A stretch of DNA of 64,000 nucleotides from Trujillonella endophytica (GCF_019799905.1 NZ_JABGCI010000010.1:62001-126000), one strand, 5' to 3'; shown: positions 21,379 to 29,860, counted from the first letter of the stretch. Notes: a model not told the origin generated them from the letters alone. Numbers and translations are program-made.

Positions 21379-21434
21379 GGGCGCCGCGGCCGATGCCGGG
21401 ACCCATCCCCTCGGGTTCCGCCGCCGCGGCGCCC
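21379..21434 (+). terminator. Hairpin between terD and the DUF475 gene
   Basis: GGGCGCCGCGGC (21379-21390) pairs perfectly with 21423-21434. The 32-nt interior can itself fold partly. It may be a terminator or an attenuator ahead of the membrane protein gene. Confidence 0.5.
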
Positions 21435-21466
21435 TGTCCGTTGCTCGCTGAACAGCAAGGAATCAC

Positions 21467-22645
21467 GTGATCCTGCGAACCTTCGGCTGGTCCTTCGGGG
21501 TCACCGCCGTCAGCCTCGTCGTCGCCTTCCTCTACGGGAGCTGGGAGGCCCTCGCGCTCTGCGCGATCCTCGGTGTCCTCGAGGTGTCCCTGTCGTTCGA
21601 CAACGCCGTGGTCAACGCCAAGATCCTCGAGCGGATGAGCGAGTTCTGGCAGAGGATCTTCCTCACCATCGGCATCCTCATCGCCGTCTTCGGCATGCGG
21701 CTGGTCTTCCCGCTGCTCATCGTCGGCCTCACCGCCAACCTCGGCCCGTTCGAGGCGGTCGACCTCGCGCTGGAGGGCGGGGACCCCGAGGAGCCGGGCA
21801 CCTACGGCTACCTGCTCAACGAGGCCCACCCGCTCATCGCCGCCTTCGGCGGGATGTTCCTGCTCATGCTCTTCCTCGACTGGCTGTTCGAGGAGCGCGA
21901 CATCACGTGGCTGACCTGGCTCGAGCGGCCGCTCGCCCGGATCGGCAAGCTCGACGCGCTCGCGGTCATCGTCGCCGCCGTCGCGATCGTGCTCGCCGCC
22001 GAGTTCCTGGCGGCCGAGGACGAGCGGGCCTCCGTGATGGTCGCCGGAGTCCTCGGGCTCGTCACCTACCTCGCCGTCAACGGCCTGGGCACGCTGTTCG
22101 AGTCCAGCGGCCTCGCGGACGAGGACGGCGCCGCGCCCATCGCGGACGAGGAGACCCCCCGCCTGCCCGCTGGCAGCACGGAGAGGGGCGCGGTCGCCAC
22201 GGAGACGCGCACCGGCGGCCCCACCCAGCTGGCCAAGGCCACCGGCAAGGCCGGCTTCTTCCTGTTCCTCTACCTCGAGGTCCTCGACGCCTCGTTCAGC
22301 TTCGACGGCGTCATCGGCGCCTTCGCGATCACCTCGGACCCGATCATCATCGCCCTCGGGCTCGGGCTCATCGGCGCGATGTTCGTCCGTTCGATCACGG
22401 TCTACCTGGTCCGTCAGGGCACGCTGGCCCAGTACGTGTACCTGGAGCACGGCGCGCACTGGGCGATCGGTGCCCTCGCCGCCATCCTGCTGCTCAGCCT
22501 GGAGTGGCACATCCCCGAGCTGATCACCGGCCTGATCGGGGTCGTGTTCATCGGCGCCGCGTTCACCGCCTCGATCCTCCGGCGCCGGCGGGGCGACATC
22601 GAGGACATCCACGTCGGGGAGACCGCCCAGCACGAGCGGGTCTGA
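21467..22645 (+). CDS. DUF475 family integral membrane protein (TerC-like)
   Basis: A 392-aa membrane protein with about nine hydrophobic segments. Two internal acidic motifs mirror TerC: VSLSFDNAVVNAKIL near 43-57 and DASFSFDGVIGAFAI near 272-286. This points to a duplicated metal-site architecture. The hydrophilic loop between the halves (about 220-250) is Glu/Thr-rich. DUF475 proteins recur in Ter clusters and are presumed metal transporters or TerD membrane partners; direct function is not established. The GTG at 21467 is preceded by AGCAAGGA. It ends 52 nt before the TerA-like gene. Confidence 0.88.
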   Translation: MILRTFGWSFGVTAVSLVVAFLYGSWEALALCAILGVLEVSLSFDNAVVNAKILERMSEFWQRIFLTIGILIAVFGMRLVFPLLIVGLTANLGPFEAVDLALEGGDPEEPGTYGYLLNEAHPLIAAFGGMFLLMLFLDWLFEERDITWLTWLERPLARIGKLDALAVIVAAVAIVLAAEFLAAEDERASVMVAGVLGLVTYLAVNGLGTLFESSGLADEDGAAPIADEETPRLPAGSTERGAVATETRTGGPTQLAKATGKAGFFLFLYLEVLDASFSFDGVIGAFAITSDPIIIALGLGLIGAMFVRSITVYLVRQGTLAQYVYLEHGAHWAIGALAAILLLSLEWHIPELITGLIGVVFIGAAFTASILRRRRGDIEDIHVGETAQHERV

Positions 22646-22697
22646 CCACTCCACCGGCGACACCCAACCAGCCCGACGACGAGGAGGCCCGCGCGCC

Positions 22698-23414
22698 ATG
22701 GGGATCGACTACACGAAGCGGCCGTCCGGCGGCGGTGGCGCAGAGCCGCCGCCGGCGCAGGCCCCCGGCGCACCGGTGAACCTCGGCAAGGTGACGCTGA
22801 CCAAGAGCGCGCCGAGCGTGTCGCTCACCAAGAGCGGCGCGGCCGGCGGCGAGCTGCGGGTCAACCTCAACTGGAACGCCCGGCCGGCCCAGCAGTCCGG
22901 CGGTGGCGGCGGGTTCTTCAAGCGGATGGCGGCCGCCGCGCAGGGCGGCAGCATCGACCTCGACCTGGGCTGCCTCTACGAGTTCACCGACGGCTCGAAG
23001 GGCGTCGTCCAGGCGCTCGGCCAGGCGTTCGCCTCGCGCAACCAGGGCCCGCCGATCATCACCCTCGACGGCGACGACCGCTCCGGGACCAACACCGCCG
23101 GGGAGAACCTCCGCATCGACCTCAACCGGCTCCCCGAGATCCGCCGGGTGCTGGTCTTCGCCTTCATCTACGAGGGCGTGCCGAACTGGGCCGCGGCCGA
23201 CGGCGTCGTCACCCTGTTCCCGGCCGTCGGAGGCCCGATCGAGGTGCGCCTCGACGAGTCCGACCCCCGCGCGCCGCTGTGCGCCATCGCGCTGCTGACC
23301 AACAGCGGCACCGACCTGACGGTGAACCGCGAGGTCCGCTACATCCACGGGGGCCAGGACGTGCTCGACCAGGCCTACGGCTGGGGCATGAAGTGGGGGG
23401 CCGGCCGCAAGTGA
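22698..23414 (+). CDS. TerA-like tellurium-resistance family protein
   Basis: A 238-aa cytosolic protein. An N-terminal MGIDYTKRP and a Pro/Gly-rich segment (1-30) precede KVTLTKSAPSVSLTKSG, a TerD-like strand. The TerA-type domain follows, with SIDLDLGCLYEFTDGSKG near 88-105. There is a Trp/Tyr-rich C-terminus (QAYGWGMKW). The short motif IDYT recurs inside the Pro-rich region of the other TerA-like protein at 28683. The ATG at 22698 is preceded by GAGGAGG. It is 7 nt upstream of the TerD-vWA gene, so the two are probably cotranslated and may form a complex. Confidence 0.85.
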   Translation: MGIDYTKRPSGGGGAEPPPAQAPGAPVNLGKVTLTKSAPSVSLTKSGAAGGELRVNLNWNARPAQQSGGGGGFFKRMAAAAQGGSIDLDLGCLYEFTDGSKGVVQALGQAFASRNQGPPIITLDGDDRSGTNTAGENLRIDLNRLPEIRRVLVFAFIYEGVPNWAAADGVVTLFPAVGGPIEVRLDESDPRAPLCAIALLTNSGTDLTVNREVRYIHGGQDVLDQAYGWGMKWGAGRK

Positions 23415-23421
23415 GCCAGCC

Positions 23422-24837
23422 GTGACCACCACTCTCGTCCCCGGCGGCAACGTGGGTCTCGCCCAGGCCGGACTGACCGGCGAGATCGTCGTCACCCTCA
23501 CGTGGCAGCCGCTGCCCGGCACCGACATGGACCTGTCCGGCCTCCTGTGCGGGCCGGACGGCAAGGTCCGCAGCGACGAGGACCTCGTCTTCTACAACCA
23601 GCCCGTCGGGGGCGACGGCGCCGTCCGGCACCTGGGCAAGTCCCAGCGCGCCACCGGAACGGTCGACCAGCTCCGCATCGACCCCGCCCGGGTCCCGGCC
23701 GACGTCGAGAAGGTCGTCATCGGCGCCTCCCTCGACGGGGCCGGGACCTTCGGCGCGCTGAGCGGCCTCGCCGTCGAGGTCGCCGCCGCCGCGGAGGCGC
23801 CGGCCGCCGTGCGGTGCGACCTGACCGCCGGCGCCGAGACGGCGCTGGTCTTCGCGGAGGTGTACCGGCGCAACGGCGAGTGGAAGGTCCGGGCGATCGG
23901 CCAGGGTTACCGCAACGGGCTCGCCGGGCTGGCCACGGACTACGGCGTCACCGTCGACGAGCCGGCGTCCGCACCGCCTTCGGCCGCCGCGCCGGCGCCG
24001 GCGCCGCCGCAGGACTGGGGACCGCCCACCGGCCCTCCCGTCGCGGCCCCGCCGCCGGTGACGGGCGCCCCGGCCATCAGCCTGGAGAAGAAGCGTCTGG
24101 TCGACCTGGAGAAGAAGCTCGAGCACCAGGCGCCGCAGATGCTCTCGCTGGTCAAGACGGCGGGGGTGAGCCTGCAGAAGCGCGGGCTCGGCGAGCACAC
24201 CGCCCGGGTGGCCCTCGTCCTCGACATCTCGGGGTCGATGAGCGGCCTCTACCGGTCCGGCGCGGTGCAGCGACTGGCCGAGCGCGTCCTGGCGCTGGGC
24301 CTGCGGTTCGACGACGACGGCGTGGTCGACGTCTTCCTGTTCGGCAAGCAGGTCCACCGGCCTGAGGGCCTGCGCCTGGAGGGCCACCAGCAGTACATCG
24401 CGGAGCTCACCCGGCGGCACAAGCTGGAGTACGACACCCGCTACGGAGCGGCGATGTCCGCCGTCCGCACGCACTACTTCGGTACCAGCCAGGAACGGTC
24501 CGAGCCGTTGCCGGACCGCCTGCCGGTCTTCGTCATGTTCCTGACCGACGGCGCCCCCAGCGACAAGGCGGTCGCGACGAAGCAGATCCGCGCTGCCTCC
24601 TACGAGCCGGTGTTCTGGCAGTTCATGGGCATCGGCTCACCGCGGGAGTTCAGCTACCTGCAGCGACTGGACGACCTGGACAACCGCTACACCGACAACG
24701 CCGACTTCTTCTCCGTCACGGAGCAGGACCTCATGGGGAGCAGCGCGATCAGCGACGACGCACTGTTCGACCGGCTGATGAACGAGTACCCCGGCTGGCT
24801 GCAGCGGGCGCGGGCGCAGCGGCTCCTGCTCCCGTAG
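23422..24837 (+). CDS. TerD-like domain fused to a vWA domain (TerF-like)
   Basis: A 471-aa cytosolic fusion. Residues 1-177 form a TerD-like domain in which the first Ca2+ segment is reduced to DMDLSGLLC, and the second acidic block (GDDE) is absent. An Ala/Pro linker (about 180-215) is followed by a short basic/acidic helix (SLEKKRLVDLEKKLEHQ). A vWA domain runs from about 260 to 450. Its metal-ion-dependent adhesion site is complete in part: DISGSMS (Asp268, Ser270, Ser272) and LTDGAPS (Asp376). The vWA domain likely binds partner proteins through a metal. The GTG at 23422 follows the TerA-like stop by 7 nt. Domain order matches TerF-type proteins of Ter systems. Confidence 0.9.
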   Translation: MTTTLVPGGNVGLAQAGLTGEIVVTLTWQPLPGTDMDLSGLLCGPDGKVRSDEDLVFYNQPVGGDGAVRHLGKSQRATGTVDQLRIDPARVPADVEKVVIGASLDGAGTFGALSGLAVEVAAAAEAPAAVRCDLTAGAETALVFAEVYRRNGEWKVRAIGQGYRNGLAGLATDYGVTVDEPASAPPSAAAPAPAPPQDWGPPTGPPVAAPPPVTGAPAISLEKKRLVDLEKKLEHQAPQMLSLVKTAGVSLQKRGLGEHTARVALVLDISGSMSGLYRSGAVQRLAERVLALGLRFDDDGVVDVFLFGKQVHRPEGLRLEGHQQYIAELTRRHKLEYDTRYGAAMSAVRTHYFGTSQERSEPLPDRLPVFVMFLTDGAPSDKAVATKQIRAASYEPVFWQFMGIGSPREFSYLQRLDDLDNRYTDNADFFSVTEQDLMGSSAISDDALFDRLMNEYPGWLQRARAQRLLLP

Positions 24838-24887
24838 CCAGGGGTCGGCGCACGGCCGCAGGTGGTCCGCGACCGACTCCGCACACC

Positions 24888-24893
24888 TACGAT
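24888..24893 (+). promoter_or_regulatory. Probable -10 for the second terD
   Basis: TACGAT lies 75 nt before the GTG of the 24969 gene. The leader then carries GGACGGAGGAAG as ribosome site. No clear -35 is seen. Confidence 0.4.
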
Positions 24894-24968
24894 GCGGTAC
24901 AGGGCCGGAAACGGCCGCCACGAACAGCGACGCCGGCCATCAGCGCCCGGCGAGGGACGGAGGAAGCG

Positions 24969-25544
24969 GTGGGAGTCAGCCTCACCAAGGGCGGCAACGT
25001 CTCGCTCACCAAGGAGGCCCCGGGCCTGCGGGCGGTGACCGTCGGTCTCGGGTGGGATGCCCGGACGACCGACGGCAAGCCCTTCGACCTCGACGCCTCG
25101 GCCATCGGCTGCGGTGCGGACGGCAAGGTCGCCTCGGACCAGCACTTCGTGTTCTTCAACAACCTGCGCAGCCCCGACGGCGCGATCGAGCACACCGGCG
25201 ACAACGTGACCGGTGAGGGCGCCGGCGACGACGAGCAGATCAAGGTCGACCTGGCCGGGGCCCCCGCCACCCTGGACCGCGTCGTCTTCCCCGTCTCCAT
25301 CTACGAGGCCGAGGGCCGGGGGCAGAGCTTCGGTCAGGTCCGGAACGCCTACATCCGCATCGTCAACCAGGCCGACAACGCGGAGCTCGCACGCTACGAC
25401 CTCTCGGAGGACGCCTCCACGGAGACCGCGATGGTCTTCGGCGAGCTGTACCGCAGCGGCGCCGACTGGAAGTTCCGCGCCGTGGGTCAGGGCTACAGCG
25501 CCGGGCTGGCAGGCATCGCCCGGGACTTCGGCGTCAACGTCTGA
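24969..25544 (+). CDS. terD: TerD family stress protein (second close copy)
   Basis: A 191-aa TerD-domain protein, nearly the same length and sequence as the 20791 gene. It opens VGVSLTKGGNVSLTKEAPGL and keeps PFDLDASAIGC and EGAGDDEQ, so the Ca2+ site looks intact. It ends WKFRAVGQGYSAGLAGIARD. The stretch HFVFFNNL is identical in both copies. The GTG start is supported by GGAGGAAG just upstream. A strong hairpin directly after the stop suggests it is transcribed as a short unit. Confidence 0.95.
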   Translation: MGVSLTKGGNVSLTKEAPGLRAVTVGLGWDARTTDGKPFDLDASAIGCGADGKVASDQHFVFFNNLRSPDGAIEHTGDNVTGEGAGDDEQIKVDLAGAPATLDRVVFPVSIYEAEGRGQSFGQVRNAYIRIVNQADNAELARYDLSEDASTETAMVFGELYRSGADWKFRAVGQGYSAGLAGIARDFGVNV

Positions 25545-25551
25545 TCGCGCC

Positions 25552-25595
25552 GTCCCCCGGCCGGAGGACCGTGCGGTCCGGCACGGCCGGGGGAC
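25552..25595 (+). terminator. Branched hairpin terminator after the second terD
   Basis: A perfect 12-bp outer stem (25552-25563 with 25584-25595) encloses an inner 6-bp hairpin GGACCG/CGGTCC. It starts 7 nt past the stop. Confidence 0.75.
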
Positions 25596-25702
25596 TGGGC
25601 GAGCCGGTCGTCACCTGATTGCATGGGCCGCGCCCGGACCGACCGGCGTCGCGGCCGTCACCCGGCGGCCACGCGGGGAACGACGCGAGAGGACAGCGTT
25701 CG

Positions 25703-26281
25703 ATGAGCATCAGCCTGAGCAAGGGCCAGAAGGTCTCCCTCGCCAAGCGGGACGGCGGGAGCCTCACGCGGGTCCGCATGGGGCTGGGCTGGGACGCCGT
25801 CAAGAAGAAGGGCTTCTTCGGCGGCACGAAGAGCCAGTCCATCGACCTGGACGCCTCCGCGCTGCTCTTCGACGCCTCGGGCGGGCTGGTCGACCAGGTC
25901 TGGTTCCAGCAGCTGCGCAGCAAGGACGGCGCCGTCCAGCACACCGGTGACAACCTGACCGGAGCCGGCGAGGGGGACGACGAGTCGATCCGCGTCGACC
26001 TCTCGGCGGTGCCGGCCACGGTGGCGACCATCGTCTTCGCCGTCAACTCGTTCACCGGCCAGGACTTCTCCCAGATCGAGAACGCCTTCTGCCGGCTCAT
26101 CGACGAGTCCAACGAGTCCGAGATCGCCCGATACGACCTGAGCGGGTCGGGCCGGCACAACGCACAGATCATGGCGAAGGTCAGCCGTGACGGTGCGGGC
26201 TGGTCGATGACCGCGCTCGGCATCCCGGCCACCGGCCGGACGTTCCGTGACCTGCTGCCCGCGATGGCCAGCGCCCTCTGA
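25703..26281 (+). CDS. TerD family protein, TerZ-like
   Basis: A 192-aa TerD-domain protein of the TerZ/YceD branch. MSISLSKGQKVSLAKRDGG is followed by a Lys/Phe/Gly insertion (KKKGFFGGTKSQ) before the Ca2+ segment SIDLDASALLF, as in TerZ. The second acidic block AGEGDDES is intact. The C-terminus differs from the terD copies (SMTALGIPATGRTFRDL). The ATG at 25703 has AGAGGA about 11 nt upstream. It is 19 nt before telA, so the two are likely an operon. Confidence 0.92.
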   Translation: MSISLSKGQKVSLAKRDGGSLTRVRMGLGWDAVKKKGFFGGTKSQSIDLDASALLFDASGGLVDQVWFQQLRSKDGAVQHTGDNLTGAGEGDDESIRVDLSAVPATVATIVFAVNSFTGQDFSQIENAFCRLIDESNESEIARYDLSGSGRHNAQIMAKVSRDGAGWSMTALGIPATGRTFRDLLPAMASAL

Positions 26282-26300
26282 ACCGGAGGCCTCCCCCCTC

Positions 26301-27524
26301 ATGTCCGAGCTCGACCTCGGCTCCACCCCCACCCCGACCGCGCCCGTCGCCGCCCCGGCGGCGGCGAGCGGTGCCCTGGTGCTGGCCCCGCCGCAGCCGG
26401 TCGCCCTCGTCGCCCCGGAGCAGGCGGTCCAGGCCGTCCCGCTCGAGGACGCCAAGACCGTCGAGCTGCGCTCCAAGGCGCAGGCCTTCGTGACCGAGCT
26501 GGTGTCCATGGACGCCAAGTCGCCGGCCTTCGCCGAGAAGGTCGGCTCGATCACGAACATGGGGGAGCGGGAGATGCGCTCCTCGGCGGCCGTCACCAAC
26601 CGCATGCTCGAGCGGCCGGCCGCCGCCATGGGCAAGGGCGGCGGGGACGCGCAGACCCGGGTGTCCAACACGCTGATCGACCTGCGCCGGACCGTCACCG
26701 ACCTCGACCCCAACCGGGCCGACCTGACCGGGGTCAAGAAGGTCCTCAAGTGGCTGCCGGGTGGCGACAAGATCGACCGCTACTTCGACAAGTACAAGAC
26801 GGCGCAGTCCCACCTCAACGCGATCATCAAGGCCCTGGACTCCGGTCAGGACGAGCTGCGCAAGGACAACGCGGCCATCGAGACCGAGAAGGCCAACATG
26901 TGGGCCCTGATGGGGACCCTGCGCGAGTACGACATGCTCGCGACCGCCCTCGACCAGGCCCTCGAGCAGAAGATCGCGGAGCTGGAGGCGGCCGGGCGCA
27001 CCGAGGACGCCAACGTCGTCCGCAGCGACGCGCTGTTCCCCGTGCGGCAGCGCCGGCAGGACATCCAGACGCAGCTCGCGGTGACGGTGCAGGGGTACAT
27101 GGCCCTGGACCTCATCCGGCGCAACAACCTCGAGCTCATCCGCGGCGTCGACCGCGCGCAGACCACCACGGTCGCGGCCCTGCGGACCGCGGTCATGGTC
27201 TCCCAGGCGCTCAGCCGGCAGAAGCTGGTCCTGGACCAGATCACCGCGCTGAACACCGTGACGTCGAACCTCATCGAGTCGACGTCGGAGCAGCTGCGCA
27301 TCCAGGGGGCGGCGATCAACCAGCAGGCGGCGTCGTCGACGGTCGACGTCGCCAAGCTGCAGGCGGCCTTCGAGAACGTGTTCCAGACCATGGACGCCCT
27401 CGACACGTTCCGCGCCCAGGCCGTCGACTCGATGGCGCAGACCGTCCAGGCGCTGGAGGGGCAGATCCAGCGGGCCCAGCCGTACCTCGAGCGCACCCGG
27501 CGCAACGAGCTCACCGGCGGGTGA
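26301..27524 (+). CDS. telA: TelA/KlaA family toxic-anion resistance protein
   Basis: A 407-aa largely helical cytosolic protein. The N-terminal ~45 residues are Pro/Ala-rich. The rest is predicted coiled coil, with the family core LKWLPGGDKIDRYFDKYKTAQSHLNAII split near 150-178, a central LRRNNLELI-like region (LIRRNNLELIRGVDRAQ near 273-289) and SNLIESTSEQL. TelA proteins accompany TerD and XpaC genes; the biochemical role is unknown. The ATG at 26301 is supported by the upstream ACCGGAGGCC, although the spacing is long. It is followed 60 nt later by a small XpaC-like gene, the usual TelA partner. Confidence 0.92.
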   Translation: MSELDLGSTPTPTAPVAAPAAASGALVLAPPQPVALVAPEQAVQAVPLEDAKTVELRSKAQAFVTELVSMDAKSPAFAEKVGSITNMGEREMRSSAAVTNRMLERPAAAMGKGGGDAQTRVSNTLIDLRRTVTDLDPNRADLTGVKKVLKWLPGGDKIDRYFDKYKTAQSHLNAIIKALDSGQDELRKDNAAIETEKANMWALMGTLREYDMLATALDQALEQKIAELEAAGRTEDANVVRSDALFPVRQRRQDIQTQLAVTVQGYMALDLIRRNNLELIRGVDRAQTTTVAALRTAVMVSQALSRQKLVLDQITALNTVTSNLIESTSEQLRIQGAAINQQAASSTVDVAKLQAAFENVFQTMDALDTFRAQAVDSMAQTVQALEGQIQRAQPYLERTRRNELTGG

Positions 27525-27584
27525 CGCCGGGCCGCCAGGGGCCGGGCGGACGCCGGCGCGCAGCGCGGACGAGGAGGGACAGCG

Positions 27585-28073
27585 GTGCCGTGGTTCCGGA
27601 GGGCTACGCCCCCGCCGCCCGTGGCGTTCCCGCAGGAGGACGATCCGGCGGACAGCCCCGAGGCCCTGCGGTCGGCGATCGGGGGCGTCGTCCGGCTGGT
27701 GAACGCCTCCGCCGGCCGCCTCCCGCTCGCGGCGGTGGTCGCCGCCCGGCGGATCACCGACGTGCTCGCCGAGGTCGTGGCGACCTCGGAGGTGCGGCCC
27801 CTGGACATCCACGCGGTGCTGTCGGTGCGGGCCACGGCGGTGGACTACCTGCCGACGACGGTGCGGACCTACCTCGCCGTCGACGAGTCGCTGGTGGACG
27901 TCCCCCGGGCCTCGGGCCGCACCCCACGGGAGTCGCTGCTGGAGCAGCTCGACGCGCTGGAGGGGGCGGCGCTGGCGGTCCTGGAGGCCAGCCAGCAGCA
28001 GGACGTCGACGGCCTCCTGACGCAGGGGACCTTCCTCCGCACGAAGTTCTCCCGCTCGGACCTCGAGGTCTGA
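27585..28073 (+). CDS. Small XpaC-like protein
   Basis: A 162-aa protein that I recognise only partly. The N-terminus is Pro-rich. The middle is helical, and the C-terminal half has AVDYLPTTVRTYLAVDE followed by an amphipathic LLEQLDALEGAALAVLEA and GTFLRTKFS. That pattern (YxLPTTLxxxxxY, then a coiled helix) resembles the C-terminal part of XpaC, the protein commonly paired with TelA. Full XpaC proteins have N-terminal membrane helices; none is present here, so this would be a short soluble version. The GTG at 27585 has GAGGAGGG upstream. The alternative is a cluster-specific hypothetical protein. Confidence 0.55.
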   Translation: MPWFRRATPPPPVAFPQEDDPADSPEALRSAIGGVVRLVNASAGRLPLAAVVAARRITDVLAEVVATSEVRPLDIHAVLSVRATAVDYLPTTVRTYLAVDESLVDVPRASGRTPRESLLEQLDALEGAALAVLEASQQQDVDGLLTQGTFLRTKFSRSDLEV

Positions 28074-28122
28074 CACCCGACACCCCCATCCCCAGCGGAC
28101 GACCCGAGAGCGGACAGGACAC

Positions 28123-28686
28123 ATGCCACCCATGCGGCGCGGCGCGAACGTCGCGCTGACCCGGGAGATCCCCGGCCTGACGGGGATCGTCGTCGGCGTG
28201 TCCTGGAACGCCGGCGCGGAGCGGACGCTCGAGGAGAACCTCGTGCTGGGCACCGTGCTGTGCAACAGCAGTGGCAAGGCGCCCTCCGCCGAGCACTTCG
28301 TCTTCTTCAACCAGCTGACCTCCCCCGACGAGTCGGTCAGCCAGGTCCGCACCGCGCTGGCCGGCGACAAGGAGCAGGTCGAGATCGACCTGCCCGACGT
28401 ACCGGCCGACATCGCCCGCGTCGTGGTCGTGATCTACCTCAACGACGGGACGGCGCAGCGGCGCACGCTCGCGCAGCTGCGCGAGATCACGGTCGTGATC
28501 CGGGAGGCCGGCAGCGGTCGTGAGCTGGTGCGGTCGGAGAACCTCGCGCCGCCGCTGACCACCGAGACGGCCCTCGTCCTCGGCGAGGTGTACCGGCACG
28601 GCGGCGACTGGAAGTTCAAGGTCCTCGGCGACGGCTACTCCACCGGTATCGCCGGCATCGCCGCCGACTTCGGCCTGCCGCTGTGA
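28123..28686 (+). CDS. Divergent TerD-domain protein with degenerate Ca2+ site
   Basis: A 187-aa TerD-fold protein. It opens RRGANVALTREIPGLTG and keeps AEHFVFFNQLTSPDESV and the C-terminal WKFKVLGDGYSTGIAGI block. The acidic Ca2+ segment is replaced by EENLVLGTVLC, and the second block GEGDDE by ALAGDKEQ, so Ca2+ binding as in classic TerD is doubtful. The ATG at 28123 has AGGACAC upstream; the ATG at 28132 is possible too. Its stop overlaps the next start as GTGA, so it is coupled to the Pro-rich TerA-like gene. Confidence 0.88.
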   Translation: MPPMRRGANVALTREIPGLTGIVVGVSWNAGAERTLEENLVLGTVLCNSSGKAPSAEHFVFFNQLTSPDESVSQVRTALAGDKEQVEIDLPDVPADIARVVVVIYLNDGTAQRRTLAQLREITVVIREAGSGRELVRSENLAPPLTTETALVLGEVYRHGGDWKFKVLGDGYSTGIAGIAADFGLPL

Positions 28687-29735
28687 TCGCGGCAGGCCCG
28701 CAGTCGGCGCCCCGCCGCACCGACCTGCCCTGGCTGCGCCACCGCAGCCTGCGGTCGGCCGCCGCGGAACCGCCGCCGCCGCCGTCGCCGCCGGCGTCGT
28801 CCTCCCTGGACCTGTCGGCGCCCGGTCCACCGGCGTCGTCCTCCCTGGACCTGTCCGCGCCGGCTCCGGCCCGGCCGGCCGCACCGCTGACGTCCGCCGG
28901 CGGGTCGACGTCGCTGGACCTCACGCGTCCGGCTCCGGCGGCCCCGCGGATCGACTACACGCGGCATGCCCCGGCGTCCCCGCCACCGGCCGCGTCGACG
29001 TCGCTGGACCTCGGGGGCACCCCGCCGGCTCCGGCTCCACCGGCGGCCCCCGCCGCGACGTCGTCGCTGGACCTCGGGAGCCCGCCGGCGGCACCGGCAC
29101 CGGCCGCGCCGCCACCGCGCACGCCCGCACCGGCGGCGCGGCGCCCCGCGACCGCGCGGCGGCCACCCGTGCGCGTCCAGCCCGGTGGGCGGGCGATCCT
29201 CACCCCGCGCGATCCGGTCGTCACCCTCAACCGCGTCCAGTCCGGCATCGGGACGCTGGTCGTCGAGGCGGTCTGCTCGCCGGCGGTCGGCGACCTGCGC
29301 CTGGGCGCGCTGTACCAGCTGGCCGACGGGACGTCGTCGCTGGTCCGGGCCGCGACCGGGCTGACGGCCGCGCCGCCCGGCTCCCGGCGGCCGGTGATCT
29401 CCGGTTCCCGCGGTGAGTACGAGCGGCTCACGGTCGACCTGCGCCAGGCGCGTGCCCTGGAGCGGCTGCTGGTCTACGCGTACTCGGAGTCCCGCCGCGC
29501 ACTGGCCTGGGGCGGGACCCTGCGGATCACCACCTTCGGCGGAGCGCGGCTGGAGGTGCCGCTGGACGTCGGAGCCCACGCCGGGCCGATCGCGCTGGTG
29601 TCGCTGTACGTCGTCGACGGGGAGTTCGTGCTCCGGGCCGAGCTGGACCCGGTCTCCGGCGCCGTGCGCGAGATCGCCCGCGGCTACGGCTACGACCTCA
29701 TCACCTGGGCCGACGACGAGACGCCCGTCCACTGA
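28683..29735 (+). CDS. TerA-like protein with Pro-rich SLDL-repeat N-terminus
   Basis: A 350-aa protein. Residues 1-~170 are Pro/Ala-rich, with five copies of a Ser-Leu-Asp-Leu motif in SSLDL or TSLDL form and one IDYT motif. Residues ~170-350 form a TerA-like domain aligned with the 22698 protein. VGDLRLGALYQLADGTSS corresponds to its LDLGCLYEF region, and ARGYGYDLITW is at the C-terminus. The Pro-rich part is probably disordered and may display binding motifs for TerD or vWA partners (inference). The GTG at 28683 overlaps the upstream stop (GTGA). The downstream lyase gene has its own promoter. Confidence 0.8.
   Translation: MIAAGPQSAPRRTDLPWLRHRSLRSAAAEPPPPPSPPASSSLDLSAPGPPASSSLDLSAPAPARPAAPLTSAGGSTSLDLTRPAPAAPRIDYTRHAPASPPPAASTSLDLGGTPPAPAPPAAPAATSSLDLGSPPAAPAPAAPPPRTPAPAARRPATARRPPVRVQPGGRAILTPRDPVVTLNRVQSGIGTLVVEAVCSPAVGDLRLGALYQLADGTSSLVRAATGLTAAPPGSRRPVISGSRGEYERLTVDLRQARALERLLVYAYSESRRALAWGGTLRITTFGGARLEVPLDVGAHAGPIALVSLYVVDGEFVLRAELDPVSGAVREIARGYGYDLITWADDETPVH
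28791..29082 (+). repeat. In-gene repeats encoding SSLDL motifs
   Basis: Two 26-nt segments at 28791-28816 and 28830-28855 are identical, with a 39-nt (13-codon) period. Further degenerate copies of the SLDL-coding core lie at about 28908-28921, 28995-29010 and 29057-29075. These are coding repeats, not a CRISPR array or mobile element. Confidence 0.75.
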
Positions 29736-29783
29736 TCCCGACTGTTCACCTCGTGACCACCGCCGGGTGCGCCGGGGGTCGGC

Positions 29784-29789
29784 TAGCGT
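29784..29789 (+). promoter_or_regulatory. Probable -10 for the lyase-PRTase-HAD operon
   Basis: TAGCGT lies 71 nt before the ATG at 29861. It would give a leader of about 65 nt with CGAGG as a weak ribosome site. Confidence 0.4.
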
Positions 29790-29860
29790 CCGTTCCTTCG
29801 GCCCACGGCCGACCCCGTGCCCACCCACCGAGCAGACGGTGGATGACCGACGAGGTTCCG

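Noticed and set aside
28791..29082. CRISPR-like or mobile repeats
   Set aside because: The repeats are in frame, vary by codon and encode SSLDL motifs; there are no cas genes or regular spacers.
20791..29735. Plain tellurite-resistance operon
   Set aside because: The Ter proteins are stress and Ca2+ proteins in a wider system; nothing here shows tellurite as the real substrate, and terB is absent.
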